Source: Chamaecyparis obtusa (taxonomy: Eukaryota; Streptophyta; Pinopsida; Cupressales; Cupressaceae). Taken from it: DNA of 64,000 nt. The position numbers and the translations under genes were made by a program. The stretch covers positions 250,501 to 314,500 of the forward strand of contig BSBK01008427.1 in the NCBI GenBank assembly GCA_027943335.1, read 5' to 3'. The stretch's first letter is position 1. Every line of letters starts with the position of its first letter. The notes beneath the pieces are model-generated. The model saw nothing but the letters and a program-made list of their open reading frames with translations. It was not told the origin of the DNA and made no database searches. Shown here in pieces: positions 24,182 through 36,173 of this stretch.

Positions 24182-24880
24182 ATGATGCCAACATCATACA
24201 GTATTGTCCAACAACTCCAGCATACAAATGCAAAAATCTCCATGTTTGAGTTGCTTCAAATATCTCCAGCTCATAGAGCCATTCTAGACAAAGCTCTGCT
24301 CGGATCTAATGTTCCTGACAACCTTGATTTAGATAGATTCCAAACTATGGTTGGTCATCTAACATCTCCACAGTATATCTCCTTTTTAGAGGAAGATGAT
24401 AACTCCTTGAGTCATCCACATAACCAGCCCTTGCACATTGAAGTCTTGATCCAAAACCATTGTGTCAAATGTGTGTTGATGGATGGGGGCACTAGCCTAA
24501 ACATTTGTTCTTACAGCTTGATCACACACTTGGGATTATCTGAGTTTTCCATTGATCCTAAGAAGAAGATAACTATCAAAGCATATGATGAGCAAGAAAG
24601 ATCTTCCAAAGGAACTATTGTCTTACCTATTAGAACATGACCCGTTATTAGAGACACCATATGTCAAGTTCTTGATCTACCTTTGGCTTACAACATCCTT
24701 CTAGGGAGACCTTGGATACATGAAATGAGAGATATTCCTTCCACATATCATCAATGTGTGAAATTTCCTTATGAAGGAGTAGAGGTGATGATTCCAGCTG
24801 ATTTATATACAACTTGCAATGCATTGAAAGAAAGTACTTATAAACTTGTTCCTAATAATAGAGAATCTTCCACTAAGTAG
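24182..24880 (+). pseudogene. Tat aspartic protease of element D
   Basis: The protease region reads VLMDGGTSLNICS with catalytic aspartate at 24482, then ITIKAYDEQERSSKGTIVLP and [13 protein letters not shown]. One stop at about 24638 (RT*PVI) splits it. The frame is that of gag, so the ancestral element made a single Gag-Pol frame as element B does. Confidence 0.85.
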
Positions 24881-24904
24881 CTGGACATTGCTTCAACCTC
24901 CAAA

Positions 24905-26480
24905 ATGGAAGACATTGCTAAAGAACTCAAAATCAAAGATAATGGCATGGGAGAATACACAATGGAACTTGTTTTATCTCTCACATCTCTCCCATTGTCC
25001 CCAAAATCTTATGGACAACCATCTGACAAAGTGAAACCTACAGCTAAAGAATCCCAACTCGTATTCAATGGAAGTTTTGTCATAGAGCAAGTATCTAAAC
25101 AAGAGTTTGAGGAAGATGAAGCTGTGCTTGCATGGTTATACAAAGATGAGTCTCAATCCCAATTAGTCCAGAAATGCGACTTCACTTCAAGCAAAATTCC
25201 TCAGAAGTCATATGGACCAAGAGACAAATTGATCACAAAAATGGGATATACTAGAAAAGGACCTCTAGGACTACAAGGTAAAGGTCTTCTATCACCTCTT
25301 GACCATCGTGGCCAAACAAAAAAGAATACAATAGGTCTAGGATATAAGAAGAAGCCTTTCTCTCTTAGCAAAAACTCCCCACTTGTCTTAGAATAGATTG
25401 AACCAATAGAGGAAACAACACAACAATCTGACAGTGATGATTCAGACATCACTAATGAGCTCATTCCTTATGAGAATTTTCCTAAAGAAATAAAATACCT
25501 CCTTGAAGCTGAAGATGGTCCAGTAAAAAGAATCAATGTAGTAGAAACACAAGAACCTACTATAGAACATAAGATAGTTGTACCACAAGAGCCAACTGAT
25601 CTTAAAGAAGACCACATAGACAAAGAGGAAGGTGGAAACTATTCTGAGATAGATTCTCATGAGTATGAATTCAAATTAGAATTTGAGGGTAACCCTTCTT
25701 GGGGTATCCATCCCGACTTTACACATATTCTTAGATTTCCTAGAGGTCCAGAATCAGAAGATGAATCCAATGACTATGAACGGGGAGTCATTTTAGAGGA
25801 AGATGAGCTTATTACAAAGAAACATGTTGATGTTATTCAGCAATATGCACCTAAAACCAATGTAATTCTAGAGTGAAATGATGAATTCAATGAGTCTGAT
25901 CCACCGATGGCTAAAGTGGACTCCCATAATGACATTGAACCTATTCACGAATTGAACATTTTGAGTTGTAATATCACGTTTGAACTTGAGGGTCAGATTA
26001 GGACCAATGATGACAGATCCATATCCATAAACACTATTTCCCAATCTTTCACCGCTTTGACTATCCAATATCTCAAACTTCTTGACCAAACCTCCATGAA
26101 TCCGAGCCAAGGTATCTATACCTTTCCAAATGACTATGCCCTTGCTTGCTACCTCAATGTAGTTGAGCCTATGATGACTTCCATCAGTGAACCAAGCATT
26201 AACATGATGGAGTTGGACATCAAGTATCTTAGTCAAAAGAATAAGAATAAAAATAAAAACAAAAAGAGTTCTAAGGGTGAAAACCATTTTGTGGCGGTCT
26301 CAGAACCTACAAAAGTAAAAATAAAAGACGTATCTGAAGGTGAAAAACTCTCTAAGGCACCTAAGGATGAGGTATTTTATGTCCTTCCAAGTCATTTATA
26401 GGACAAATCTCTAGTACTGATTGAGCCCACTCAATCTATCAACTTGGGAACAACAGAGGAACCACAGTTGATTCATGTAG
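24905..26480 (+). pseudogene. Protease-RT linker with G-patch-like segment (element D)
   Basis: The N-terminal part has LSPKSYG, then at 25220-25356 a glycine-rich segment LITKMGYTRKGPLGLQGKG, followed by PLDHRG and IGLGYKKK. That pattern resembles a G-patch, an RNA-binding module that also follows the protease in betaretroviruses. The remainder is acidic and poorly conserved, except for the tandem KGENHFVAVSEP and EGEKLSKAPKDEV segments, whose DNA forms two copies of the conserved hairpin (26276-26298 and 26339-26361). Confidence 0.6.
26276..26361 (+). ncRNA. Two covarying GGTG-AAAA hairpins in the D linker
   Basis: Copy one at 26276-26298: GGTG, AAAA, then CCA-loop-TGG. Copy two at 26339-26361: GGTG, AAAAA, loop region, CACC. 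They lie at the same place as the two copies of B (47855 and 47918). The second copy has a weak inner stem. Confidence 0.5.
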
Positions 26481-27200
26481 CACAATCTTTATGAGAAGAA
26501 GAAAAGAAAAAATTTACAACATTCCTAATAGAAAAGAAGATCAACTTTGCATGGAAATATTCAAATATGCTAGGGTTGGATCCTGATCTTATAATGCACC
26601 ATTTATCTATAGCTCCAAGTGTCAAACTTGTTAAGCAAAAATTGAGAAAGATGCATCCACATGTTGCACTATTGGTCAAAGCTGAATTAGAGAAACTACT
26701 AAAAGTCAGATTCATCTGTGTTATTGATTATGCTGAATGGATCTCAAATATTGTACTTGTATCAAGATTGGACAAGTCTATAATAGTATGCACAGATTTT
26801 AGAGATGTAAACAAAGCATGCCCTAAGGATGATTTTCCACTACCTAACATTGATATGATAGTGGACATGACTGCAGCTTTGAGATGTATTTTTTAATGGA
26901 TGGTTTTTCTTGATATAATCAAATCAAAATTGCTCCAAAGGATCAAGAGAAAACTACTTTCACATGTGCGTGGGGTACCTTCTATTGGAATGTCATGCCA
27001 TTTGTGCTTAAGAATGCTGGTGCTACATATCAAAGAGCTATGATGTCTATTTTTCATGACATGATGCATCAAACTATGGAGGATTATGTTGATGATACTT
27101 TAGAAAAATATATGATAAGATCTAAACATTTGAATGATCTGAGCAAAATACTAGATTGAATGGAGAAGTTTAGTCTCAGACTAAACCCTAAGAAGTGTGC
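26481..27200 (+). pseudogene. Tat reverse transcriptase of element D
   Basis: Motifs in order: INFAWKYSNM, AEWISNIVLVSRLD, VCTDFRDVNKACPKDDFPLP, then a frameshift near 26885, then NQIKIAPKDQEK, CAWGTFYWNVMPFVLKNAGA, and YVDD at 27085-27096. Unlike B, this copy keeps the PF(V)LKNAGATYQRAM segment. Stops occur at about 26911 and 27157. The enzyme made the cDNA. Confidence 0.85.
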
Positions 27201-27780
27201 TTTTGGTGTCACTTCAGGAAAGCTCTTAGGCTACATTGTTTCAAAGAAAGGAATTGAAGTAGATCCAGCTAAAGTTGAAGCTATCATGGAGATGCAACCT
27301 CCCAAGAATATCAGTCAAATGAGAACATTACAAGGGAGAGTAAAATCTATTAGATGCTTCATATCTCAGCTAGCAGACATATCACAACCTTTCAAAAAGA
27401 CATTACATAAAGGTGTGACTTTTGCATGGAATGAGGAATGTGAAAAGAACTTTAATCATATCAAGAAATATCTATCGAATCCTCCTATTCAAGGGAATCC
27501 ATTGATCTTATGTGTCTCCACTATAGATACGTCATTGGGGACATTACTAGCACAACATGATGAGAACAAGAAGGAAAGAGCTATATACTATATCAGTAGA
27601 ACATTGGTAGCATACGAGAAAAACTATTCAATGATTGAGAAAGCTTGTTTAGCTATGATATTTGCATCACATAAACTAAGATACTACATGTTAGCTCATA
27701 CCACACATTTGGTAGCTAAGATTGATCCACTAAAGTACCTACTAAGCAAAGTTGCCCTCACAGGTTGACTAGCTAAATGG
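27201..27780 (+). pseudogene. RT connection and first RNase H of element D
   Basis: The reading includes LNPKKCAFGVTSGKLLGYIV, QMRTLQGRVKSIRCFISQLA, then the RNase H motifs VSTIDTSLGTLLAQHDENKK and YSMIEKACLAMIFASHKLRY. A ten-base-scale deletion next to IQGNP is visible relative to B (ILMPPIPGNP). TGA at 27766 ends the frame. Confidence 0.8.
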
Positions 27781-28326
27781 GTGATGTTATTAAGTGAATT
27801 TGACATTGAATATGTTGAAAGAAAAGATATCAAAGAACAAGTTATTGCTGATCAACTAGCTGAAGCACCATTGTTTGATGATACACCAATGCAAATGGAA
27901 TTCCTAGATTCATCTATCATGAATCTTTCTTCTAGAGCATGGAAGTTATTCTTTGATGGCTCCTATACACATAATGGATTTGGAGCAGGCATATTGTTCA
28001 TCACACCTCAAGGATACTCAATCCCTAAAGCATTCAGAATAAAGTTTCCTTGCACAAACAATATTATTGAATATGAAGCTCTTCTTACTGGCATGAAGAT
28101 AGCAATTGAGTGGAAAGTAAAAGAACTACATATTCATGGAGACTCACAACTTGTAATACACCAAGTCAATGATGTGTATCAAATGAAAGATGGAAAGCTA
28201 ATCCCATACAAGAGAATGGTAGATGATCTAAAGAAATATTTCATATCTATCACCTTTGAGAAAATTCCTAGAACAGAGAATAAAGTTGCTAATGCTATGG
28301 AAATGTTATCTACTTTATTACAGTAG
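27781..28326 (+). pseudogene. Second (archaeal-type) RNase H of element D
   Basis: The domain reads WKLFFDGSYTHNGFGAGILF, NNIIEYEALLTGMKIAIEW, HIHGDSQLVIHQVN and ENKVANAMEML. Acidic residues at the first three catalytic places are present (DGS, EYEAL, GDSQ), while the fourth, normally in NKAADAMA, reads VANAM. This extra RNase H between the RT-linked one and the integrase is a Tat hallmark. Confidence 0.85.
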
Positions 28327-28549
28327 CCTGAACATGAGCTACGCTATGAGTTCCTGGTGGAAGCACTATCTTATCCTGCATGTGATTCCCCCAAAACCCG
28401 CATGATCTACACTATTGTTGGTCATGATTCATCCCGATACAAAAACCTTTTTCTCCTATCTTCAAGATCAAATCATTCCCGATACCTTCAATCGCCATGA
28501 GAAATGATACCTTATATGAAATGCATCTTGATATGTCATCATTGGTCAT

Positions 28550-29693
28550 GATCTATACAAATAAGGTCTAGATAGTACCCTACTTAGATGTTTAGAATAG
28601 GAAGAGTCTCAACGTACATCAGAGAAAGTCTACAAGGGTATATGTGGATCACATTCCAATGGTTTAACACTAGCTCAAAAAATTATTAGGGCTGGGTACT
28701 ATTGGCCTGAAATGGAAAAAGAGGCTATCAAGTTTGCTAAGAACTATCAAAAGTACCAAGTACATGGAAACTTAATTCATGCACTAGGGAGAGATCTAAT
28801 TCCCTTTACTACACAATGGCCTTTTCACCAATGGGCATTTGATCTTATAGGATCCATACATCCTCGTTCTTCTAACAGGCATACCCATATTATTATAGCT
28901 ATAGACTATTTCACAAAATGGGTAGAAGTAGTCCCTTTGACTCAAGCAACCGACAAGCAAATATCAATGTTCGTCCTAAACTACATCATATGTCGATATG
29001 GTATTCCACATTCTATAGTCACAAATAATGGTGGATAATTTAAGAACAAAGACTTAGATAATCTATGTGCCAAATTCAAGACTACACAATATTGGTCATC
29101 TATCTACTATCCTCAAGGGAATGGACAAGCAGAGGCTTCAAACAAGAATCTATTGAAAATCTTGCATCATACAGTTAATAAAACAGGAAGATACTAGCAT
29201 CTCATGATCAATCCAGCTCTCTGGGCCTATAAAACAAGTATCAGAATGCCCATTAGGGCTACACCATTTGCTTTAGTTTATGGGTCTGAAGTGGTACTAC
29301 CTATTGAGGTTGAAATCCCATCACTAAGAATCAGAATGTATGGTCTAGTAACTGATGATGACTACAGAGTGTCCAGGTTGCAAGAACTTGAACTACTAGA
29401 TGAGTGCAAACAAGCAGCATATGATCATCTCAGAGTATATCAGAAGATAATGTCTAGAGGTTACAACAAGAAAGTTAGACACGGAGAATTTTAGGTTGGC
29501 GATCTAGTCTTGAGAGAAAATCCTAAAAATCATTCACATAGAGAACACAAGGGGAAGTTTGAACCCAACTGGTTGGGTCCCTTTGTTATCACTACTACTT
29601 TTGGCTCTGGTGCCTATCAACTCTCAACAACTCAAGGAGAACAGCTCTGAGAACCAATCAATGTTCTCCATCTGAAGAAATTCTACGCCTAAG
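28550..29693 (+). pseudogene. Tat integrase of element D
   Basis: After a scrambled zinc-binding region, GYYWPEMEKEAIKFAKN is readable at about 28694. Core motifs: WAFDLIGSIHP (first D), IVTNNGG where the second aspartate is asparagine, and GNGQAEASNKNLL with the glutamate. The tail contains KGKFEPNWLGPFVITTTFG, a GPY/F-type module. Stops occur at 29036, 29195, 29492 and 29648. Not functional. Confidence 0.85.
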
Positions 29694-29763
29694 GCATTCA
29701 ACATTCAAAAATGTCATAAAAAATTATAAAAATCAGAAAAAGTCTCAAAAAAATGAACATCTT

Positions 29764-30014
29764 GGTGAAAACCTAGCAATAGGTGCCTTGATGATTCACA
29801 AAAAAATTGAAAAAATGAAAAATACAAAAAAAATTGAAAAAATGAAAAATACAAAAAAATTAAAAAAATGAAAAATACAAAAAAAATTGAAAAAATGTGA
29901 AATACAAAAAATTGAGAAAAAGAAAAAGTGCCTTGGTGAAAACTTGGAAACAGGCGCCTTGGTAGCAAAAATAGAATCTCTGCCAAGATGGTGAAAACCC
30001 GGCAAATGGGTGCC
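29764..30014 (+). ncRNA. Three covarying GGTG-AAAA hairpins, 3' UTR of D
   Basis: Copies at 29764-29787 (inner stem CCT/AGG), 29935-29958 (CTTG/CAGG with GAAA loop) and 29990-30014 (CCC/GGG). In each, GGTG pairs with YGCC and AAAA is left as a bulge on the 5' side. The inner stem bases change together between copies, which argues for RNA pairing. Confidence 0.65.
29800..29925 (+). repeat. A-rich tandem repeat
   Basis: About 4.5 units of roughly 27 bases with the pattern A7-TTG-A6-TGAAAAATAC. It separates the first two hairpin copies of D. Probably slippage of an A-rich tract; B has an A-rich tract at the same place. Confidence 0.85.
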
Positions 30015-30647
30015 ACTTGTTTCAAAATACTCCATCTATCAGCGCAATCTTGGTCTTTTCCAGCTTTCAGTCTTGCTTTAGTTTGTACATATCTCTCGAT
30101 TTGTTTCTGCATTCCTATTTTCAATAAAATCGGTCTATACACCAATTGGTAAAAGCATCCATCTCCTATCAATGTTTAAACTTGGGGGCAATCAATGTCA
30201 TATCCTATGGTCTTCAATATACCTCAGACGAGTCATATCCAGTTAGAGTCCTTTGAAGCTACATCTGAGTTAGTCAGTCAGTCTCCTCTCCAGAAAGGAT
30301 TTTGCATCTACAACAACGCACTCAAACATCAACACAAACTGAAAACAATCTATGCTTTAATTGCTTTTATCTCCTTGTATGCTTACTGATTCACATTGAG
30401 ATTTTTGCATATTGTGTCATTTTGAGCTCTTCGATGATGTCCTTTATAGGATTTAGAGAGTGATGACTGGGGGCATAATCTTTTCTTTGTCTTTTTCTTG
30501 TATGTGAAAATCTAACAACTTTGGAAATTTTGGATTGAAATGGTGTCCATATGTAAGAGCCTCCATCTTGTATTGGATGGCCATGAGTACCTCGACCATT
30601 GATACCTAGAAAATTCAAAGAAGTCTGATCTAACTATTGTCTTTTCG

Positions 30648-31840
30648 ACATCAAAGTCCTAACCTAAGGCACATTTGCACATCAATTTATCAAAAACCTA
30701 ATTGATTATCTTAATTCTGCATCAGAGAATATTCCTTGAAATATTCCTTATTTATCCTAATTATCTTTGATTTAATAATTATTTGGTGATAAATCATATT
30801 TATCCTAAAGTTTGATTAATTGAATATTTAATTAATCAGATTTAATTCTGCCACTTAATTATTTAATTAGATTTAATTCAATTTATTCCTAAATTGTATT
30901 ATTTAATTTTGACAATAAATCTAAAATCTCATGACTAATTGATTAAATTCTTATTTAATTAATAAATGTCAGTTGTCAATATTTAATAATATAGTTTTTG
31001 AATAAAAGTTTGATTTAATAATTGATTAACCCATAAATTAGTTGTTTTAAATTTAAAATCAGTTAAGTTGAAGATAAATCACTTTATTTTTAAAATTAAT
31101 TCATAATTATCTATGCACATTTGAAAGAGCAATTAAACTTTAAATCAGAAAATCAATTCAAGTTGTTATCTTTTGGAAACTCAACATCTATTTTGAGTTG
31201 AAAATTGATCTAAACTTCTGATTTGAGTTAAAAAGCTATTTTTTTCATGATTTGCATGATTTTGTGAGTTGATTTGTTTCTAAATTTGTGTTAACTAAAA
31301 AATCAACCCGAGTTTATCAAGAGTGATTTATGGCTTTTCCCAATGCATCCTCAAGCCCTGGATTTCTATAAAAACAAGGCTAAGCTCTTCACAATCTCAT
31401 ATCTCTCGAATTTGCACAATTACTTTGGCAAATTACATACAAAGAATCAAGCTTTTGCGACATGCAACTTTGTGAGATCAATTCATAATTTTTCATAGTT
31501 TTCATATCAATCCATATCATTGTTAGATTAAATCTGCATATCATTTCATTCAATTCTGAATTAGATTCATACAATTTTTCATCCTAATTGCATAGAAAAT
31601 ACAAAAATATAGATTAATCTGCATTCATTCTACATTCATCTTTTAGCATTAAATCCTTCATTTAGGTGTTGCATTGTCACAGATCTCGGTCTAATCTGAG
31701 AATACATACTCGCACCTACTAGAAGGCAATAAATCACCTCCTTAGCTTAGTTTCAATTACTTGCAGATTTTAATTTTGCTAACCTCTAATGTTTTACTAA
31801 AGTGTTGTGTCCGTAGCTAGGTACAATTTTCACACATACA
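30648..31840 (+). repeat. 3' LTR of element D (5' end missing)
   Basis: It aligns with the 5' LTR from ACATCAAAGTCC to the end CACACATACA. A 14-base insertion occurs near 30735 relative to the 5' LTR. A TATA-like TTCTATAAAAAC lies at 31365-31376. The expected TGTAATACCCC start is absent. Confidence 0.9.
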
Positions 31841-31845
31841 AACAT

Positions 31846-33180
31846 AATCAACACTCTCAATTTGAGAGTGTCTTTCACAACCAACCTTGTTTTATACTTC
31901 TTAATACCTCCATCTGAACCAATGTTTTTTTTAATACCCATTTGCAACCAATAGCTTTTCCTCCTTTAGGAAATGTTCCAAGATCCCATGTATCATTTTT
32001 TTTTCAAAGCTATCATTTATTCATCCATAGCTTTTTTTAAAGATTCAACGTCATTCATACCTAATACCTCTTCTAGAAATATAGCTTCATCCACGCTAGT
32101 ATTTAAAGAAAAATACATCTCCAATCATCATAAGAATAACTTTCAGGTGGTTTTCTAGACCTTTTAGACATTTGAACAAGTTGTGTTGGAGGTTCTTCCT
32201 CCTTTTTTGAAGATTCAGAGCTAGATTATCTCTCCTCAACTTCTTGTCTCTCTAGGGCCTTGATTCAACTTTCTGAGGCATAGAAGGAAGATTAATAGCA
32301 TCTTCCCTTTTATTTTATTCAAGCTATGACATAATAAAATTAGGCTTAGTTTCTCTAAAATTAACACTTCTACTATGTATTACCTTTTGTGCAATAGGGT
32401 CCTAAAGCTTGCATTGTTTCACACCATAACTATATCCGATGAAGACACATTTTATAGCCTTGTTCTCTAATTTTATTTTATTTTCATTTAGCACATGTGC
32501 ATATGCCTCACAACCAAAAACTCTAAGATGTCTCAATGAAGGCTTATGATCTAACCATGCCCCCATAGGTGTTTTGTCAACAAGATTTGATGTAGGATAC
32601 CTATTAATCAGGTAGCAAATAGTAACATCAAATTTAACACAAAACCTTTGTTTAAGGCCAACACCAATCAACATACTCCTAGACTTCTCTATAAATGTCT
32701 TGTTCATCCTTTCTACAACTCCATTCTGTTGTGGAAAATACAAAGTTATCTTCTGCTTATGAATGCCACAATCTTTACAAAATCTATCAAAATTATTAGA
32801 AAAATATTCACTAACATTATTGGTCCTCAAATATTTTATTTTCCTTATAATCTACAACCATTGCTTTAAATTCTTTAAATCAACTAAAAACATAATATTT
32901 ATTGTTTATAAAATATACCCATGTCCTTCTTCCATAATTACCAATAAATAAAACATAATATGTGGATTTTCTAATGGAAGGAACATTTGTAGGACCAAAC
33001 ACATTAGAATGAATAAGATCCATCATGCCACAATATTTATGAGAACTCAAGTAAAAATGAGTGTGGTTTTGTTTTCAATAAATGAAATTCTCACAAAATT
33101 CAAAATCAAGATTAAAATCATTCAAAAATTCAATGGGGTTATTCTTTTTCTAGGTCCTTAGACCCTTCTCTCCAATGCGA
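31846..33180 (-). pseudogene. Antisense copia integrase and RT start (element E, right piece)
   Basis: Read from right to left: pre-integrase phrase RIGEKGLRT near 33170, LIHSNVFGPTNVPS (first catalytic aspartate changed to asparagine), TWVYF, then from 32830 LRTNNVSEYFSNNF (second aspartate also asparagine), QQNGVVERMNKTF with the glutamate, and the tail RVFGCEAYAHV and CVFIGYSYGVK. From about 32200 leftward comes the RT linker RSRKPPESYSYDD. The reading then meets element D and resumes at 18633. Confidence 0.85.
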
Positions 33181-34274
33181 CCAAGTCTCTAGTACAATAA
33201 CATAGTATAATCTATAGGTAACTTTGATTCAAAATATTAAAAAAAGCCTCACATTCCCAAAATCCATGACCATTTGTCTTTGGTGAAACTATCACCTTTT
33301 CCAATGACATATCTATAATGTCATAAATTTACACCTTGGTGTAGTTTACCATTACATAATGTTCCTACATTCTAGATAAAATGAAAAATTCAACATACCC
33401 TCCACTTTTCCTTGTCAACCATCTATTGAGATACCTAGCCACACAACATGGTTGACCTAGGACATGTGCATGCTTTGAAGATGTTTGCATAGTGAACACT
33501 TCTCCCATAAATCTACAAATGTGCAGTGAGCCATTGAAGCATTATAACTACCACCCCTACAACATATGATCGCATACCACCACCCACTAACACCAAGATT
33601 TGATCATTTTCTATTATAACTCCATTTTCAACCTCATTTGATCTTCTTCACTCACTTTGTGCTTATTGATGTTGGTTTCACTTCACCATTATGCTTAGAC
33701 AACTTCTCCACCACCTTCTTATTGTATTGACACAACTTTGTGCATGATTTTGTAGCTTTTATGCATTTACACTATTACTATCAATAATTATCCTTCACTT
33801 CATTGAGCTTTAGATTCATGATCTCTGAGGGGAGTTTCTCATTATTCTATTTTACATTTTATTGAGCATACCACTTTGTTCTCACATCTTCTTGTTATTT
33901 CTTACTTGCTATCATTTCCTATTTTAGTTATTTATTATCAATTATACGTCTGGCTATGTGTAGAGGTGGAAACACCAAAATGAGGGTTTGACTGCGCAAG
34001 CTCCTATACAACCCACAACCATTTTCATTGTTTCTATGTGTGCAAGTTCATTAGAGGGAGAAAGGAATTGGTTCATTGGTTCCAACAACATTCTTTGTTT
34101 GTAAGCTTCTCTAGTCCTTCATCCATTTATATTATCTTCATTTTTGTAGTCTAGTTTTCTTTTTCACACTCTATTATTAGCTTAGTCTATCTTTTGTTAT
34201 CATAGTTAGTTTACATTTTGTTGTTGTGATCTCTATACTCTATGTTCGATTTACCTTCATTGTGTGTATCATTA
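33181..34274. other. Unassigned AT-rich interval
   Basis: Presumably the decayed protease/gag end of E on the minus strand to about 33950, but I cannot read a zinc knuckle or DSG motif. Around 33960-34110 there is a phrase GGTGGAAACACCAAAATGAGG reminiscent of an LTR or leader. Nothing can be firmly called. Confidence 0.3.
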
Positions 34275-34625
34275 TAGAATCTTGTCACATATGAGGACTA
34301 CCATGCATCTAGGCCTCATGAGTTAGAATTTCCTGATGAGAAGTGCTAGAATGCCCTGAATCACTTATTGGCCTACCAAAATTGTCTCTACAGAAGATGT
34401 AATAAGAAATTTGGTTGGGTTTTTGTGATGAAAGATATAGTATTAATGGAAAATCATTAAAAATTGGTTGATAGAGAGAAACTCGATAAGTTTAAGCCAA
34501 ATTGGCTCGGTCCCTATATTTTCACAATGACATATAGAATATGTACATATCATATGTCTATGTTAGAGGGCCACCCTATGCTAGAGCCTATAAATAACAT
34601 GCAAATTTGCATGTTTTATACATAG
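34275..34625 (+). pseudogene. Tat integrase C-terminal remnant (element F)
   Basis: The remnant reads PHELEFPDEK and LLAYQNCLYRRCNKKFG, matching MRLQELELLDEKR...MRVYQKRMSKTFNKK in B. It then reads REKLDKFKPNWLGPYIFTM and EGHPMLEPINN. The GPY module is kept but stops are frequent. Confidence 0.7.
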
Positions 34626-34793
34626 CTCTCATGATTCCCTTTTTTAACAAAAAATGTCAAAAAACCAACAAAATATACAAAATACAAAAAAAAAGCAAAA
34701 AGCAAAAAAATAGTGAGCTTCATGAAAACTTGGAAAACAAGTGTCTTGTGTGACACTAATAAACAAAAATACAAGATAACTAATTTTTCCTAT

Positions 34794-34857
34794 GGTGAAA
34801 ACCACTTTGGTGGTGCCTTGGACAAGTACCATGGTGAAAACCTTGAAATCAGGTGCC
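34794..34857 (+). ncRNA. Two covarying GGTG-AAAA hairpins, 3' UTR of F
   Basis: 34794-34817 has GGTG, AAAA, CCAC-TTTG-GTGG, TGCC, with an inner stem of four pairs. 34833-34857 has GGTG, AAAA, CCT-loop-AGG, TGCC. A third, eroded copy lies at about 34725. The pairing positions differ from those of D and B but remain complementary. Confidence 0.65.
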
Positions 34858-36173
34858 ATGCATAGAGATTTTCGCTCCATTCTCTACCTTCACTCTACCT
34901 TAAATGTTTGTCATTCCATTGTTACATTGTCATCCACCTCACACTTCCATAATAATCATCTTGTCATATTAACTAGTGGCTTATGATTCATTAGTCTCTT
35001 ATGTCAATTTAACCCTCCATAATCATCATGAGTCAGTCCATCACACCAAACCCATAATAAGTCATCTTATGTCCTGATTGAGGGTAAGAACTATGTCACA
35101 ATTCTTTAAAAATTCTGAAAAAATCCAAAAAAATATAATTGAAAAAATCCATTTTTTTTATTAAAAGTCTAAAACAATCATAAAAATAATAATAAAAGCT
35201 TTGAAAAACCCCTAAAAACAAAAACAAAATAAAAATCTTGCAATAAATCTCCTTTTGCTTATTTTTAATAAAGTAATCTTTTTGCATTAACATGCATTGA
35301 ATGAACATCAAACACATCACAAGTCTGAATATAAATCATGCATCAATCAACAAACTTATCAATTGGTCCTCAATCAAATTGGTTATCTTGTCTTATCAAT
35401 TTTTCAATTAAAATCAATCCTTTTGTCATATAGTCAACATGCCTTAGATAGAAGATGGATATACTTGAAACCAGATAAGTTGGTCTTATATGAGGTACCA
35501 CATTCCTGAAACTAGACATCATCATTCATCAATGCCATCATCACACAAATCCATATCATAGACATAAAAAATAGTATGATTGTTGACTTCTTGTTCAAGT
35601 CAGTCTTATCTATTTTTTATTTATGATAAGTCATGTTCCTATGCTTCTCCAAGATATCCACAAGTGATAAGAGAGGCTAGGATGGTTCATGGCTTTATTT
35701 TTCTTTGTTTTCTATTTTTGGGATGTTTTTCATGAATTTTGAGGATAGGTATTTTTTGTGTCTATGTTGGTATGTTCACATATGAGAAAAGTATCATAGG
35801 TGGACAATATTGTCATGAATAACAATGCTCATGACTGTTACACATACCTTGACCTTTAGTACCCACACCCTTAGGTAAATGAGAATATTCCTTGTCTGTT
35901 ACAGGTGCTTATTAAATGCAAAGGGAAAATTCCATTTTGTTATGTCAATATCTTGATGCAGACATAGACATTTTGCTAAATAAAAGTGACTCAATGATAA
36001 AAATAATTGCTCAAAGCATGAAGATTCAAATGAAAGTGATATTCATGAATTATGGATTTCAATATTAGTTCATCCTTGAACATAATCTACCTAATCATTT
36101 CCTAACTAGGTTTTCTAATATTTCTTCTATTAGTCAAATTAGTCAATTATCAAATCAGATAAATTATTTAATC

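Larger units (their letters stand above)
29694..30647 (+). other. 3' UTR of element D
   Basis: The region holds an A-rich tandem repeat, three copies of the conserved hairpin, two GGGGGCA tracts (about 30183 and 30464) and no PMD gene, in contrast to B. The polypurine tract and the first 60-70 bases of the 3' LTR are missing, since LTR homology starts only at 30648. Confidence 0.7.
18634..31840 (+). mobile_element. Element D: Ty3/gypsy Tat retrotransposon
   Basis: A 13.2-kb element with LTRs at 18634-19866 and 30648-31840. ACCAT (18629-18633) and AACAT (31841-31845) flank it, a 5-bp duplication with one mismatch. The assignment is supported because both flanks are halves of the same copia RT on the minus strand. 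Order inside: leader with palindrome clusters, gag, protease, G-patch-like segment, RT, RNase H, second RNase H, integrase. The second, archaeal-type RNase H places it in the Tat lineage. Coding parts carry many stops and at least two frameshifts. It belongs to the same family as C. Confidence 0.9.

Noticed and set aside
25868..26287. 139-codon minus-strand frame in element D
   Set aside because: Mirrors the protease-RT linker. The same reverse frame in B is short and broken.
29714..30172. 152-codon minus-strand frame rich in phenylalanine
   Set aside because: It results from the A-rich tandem repeat read in reverse; no protein-like composition.
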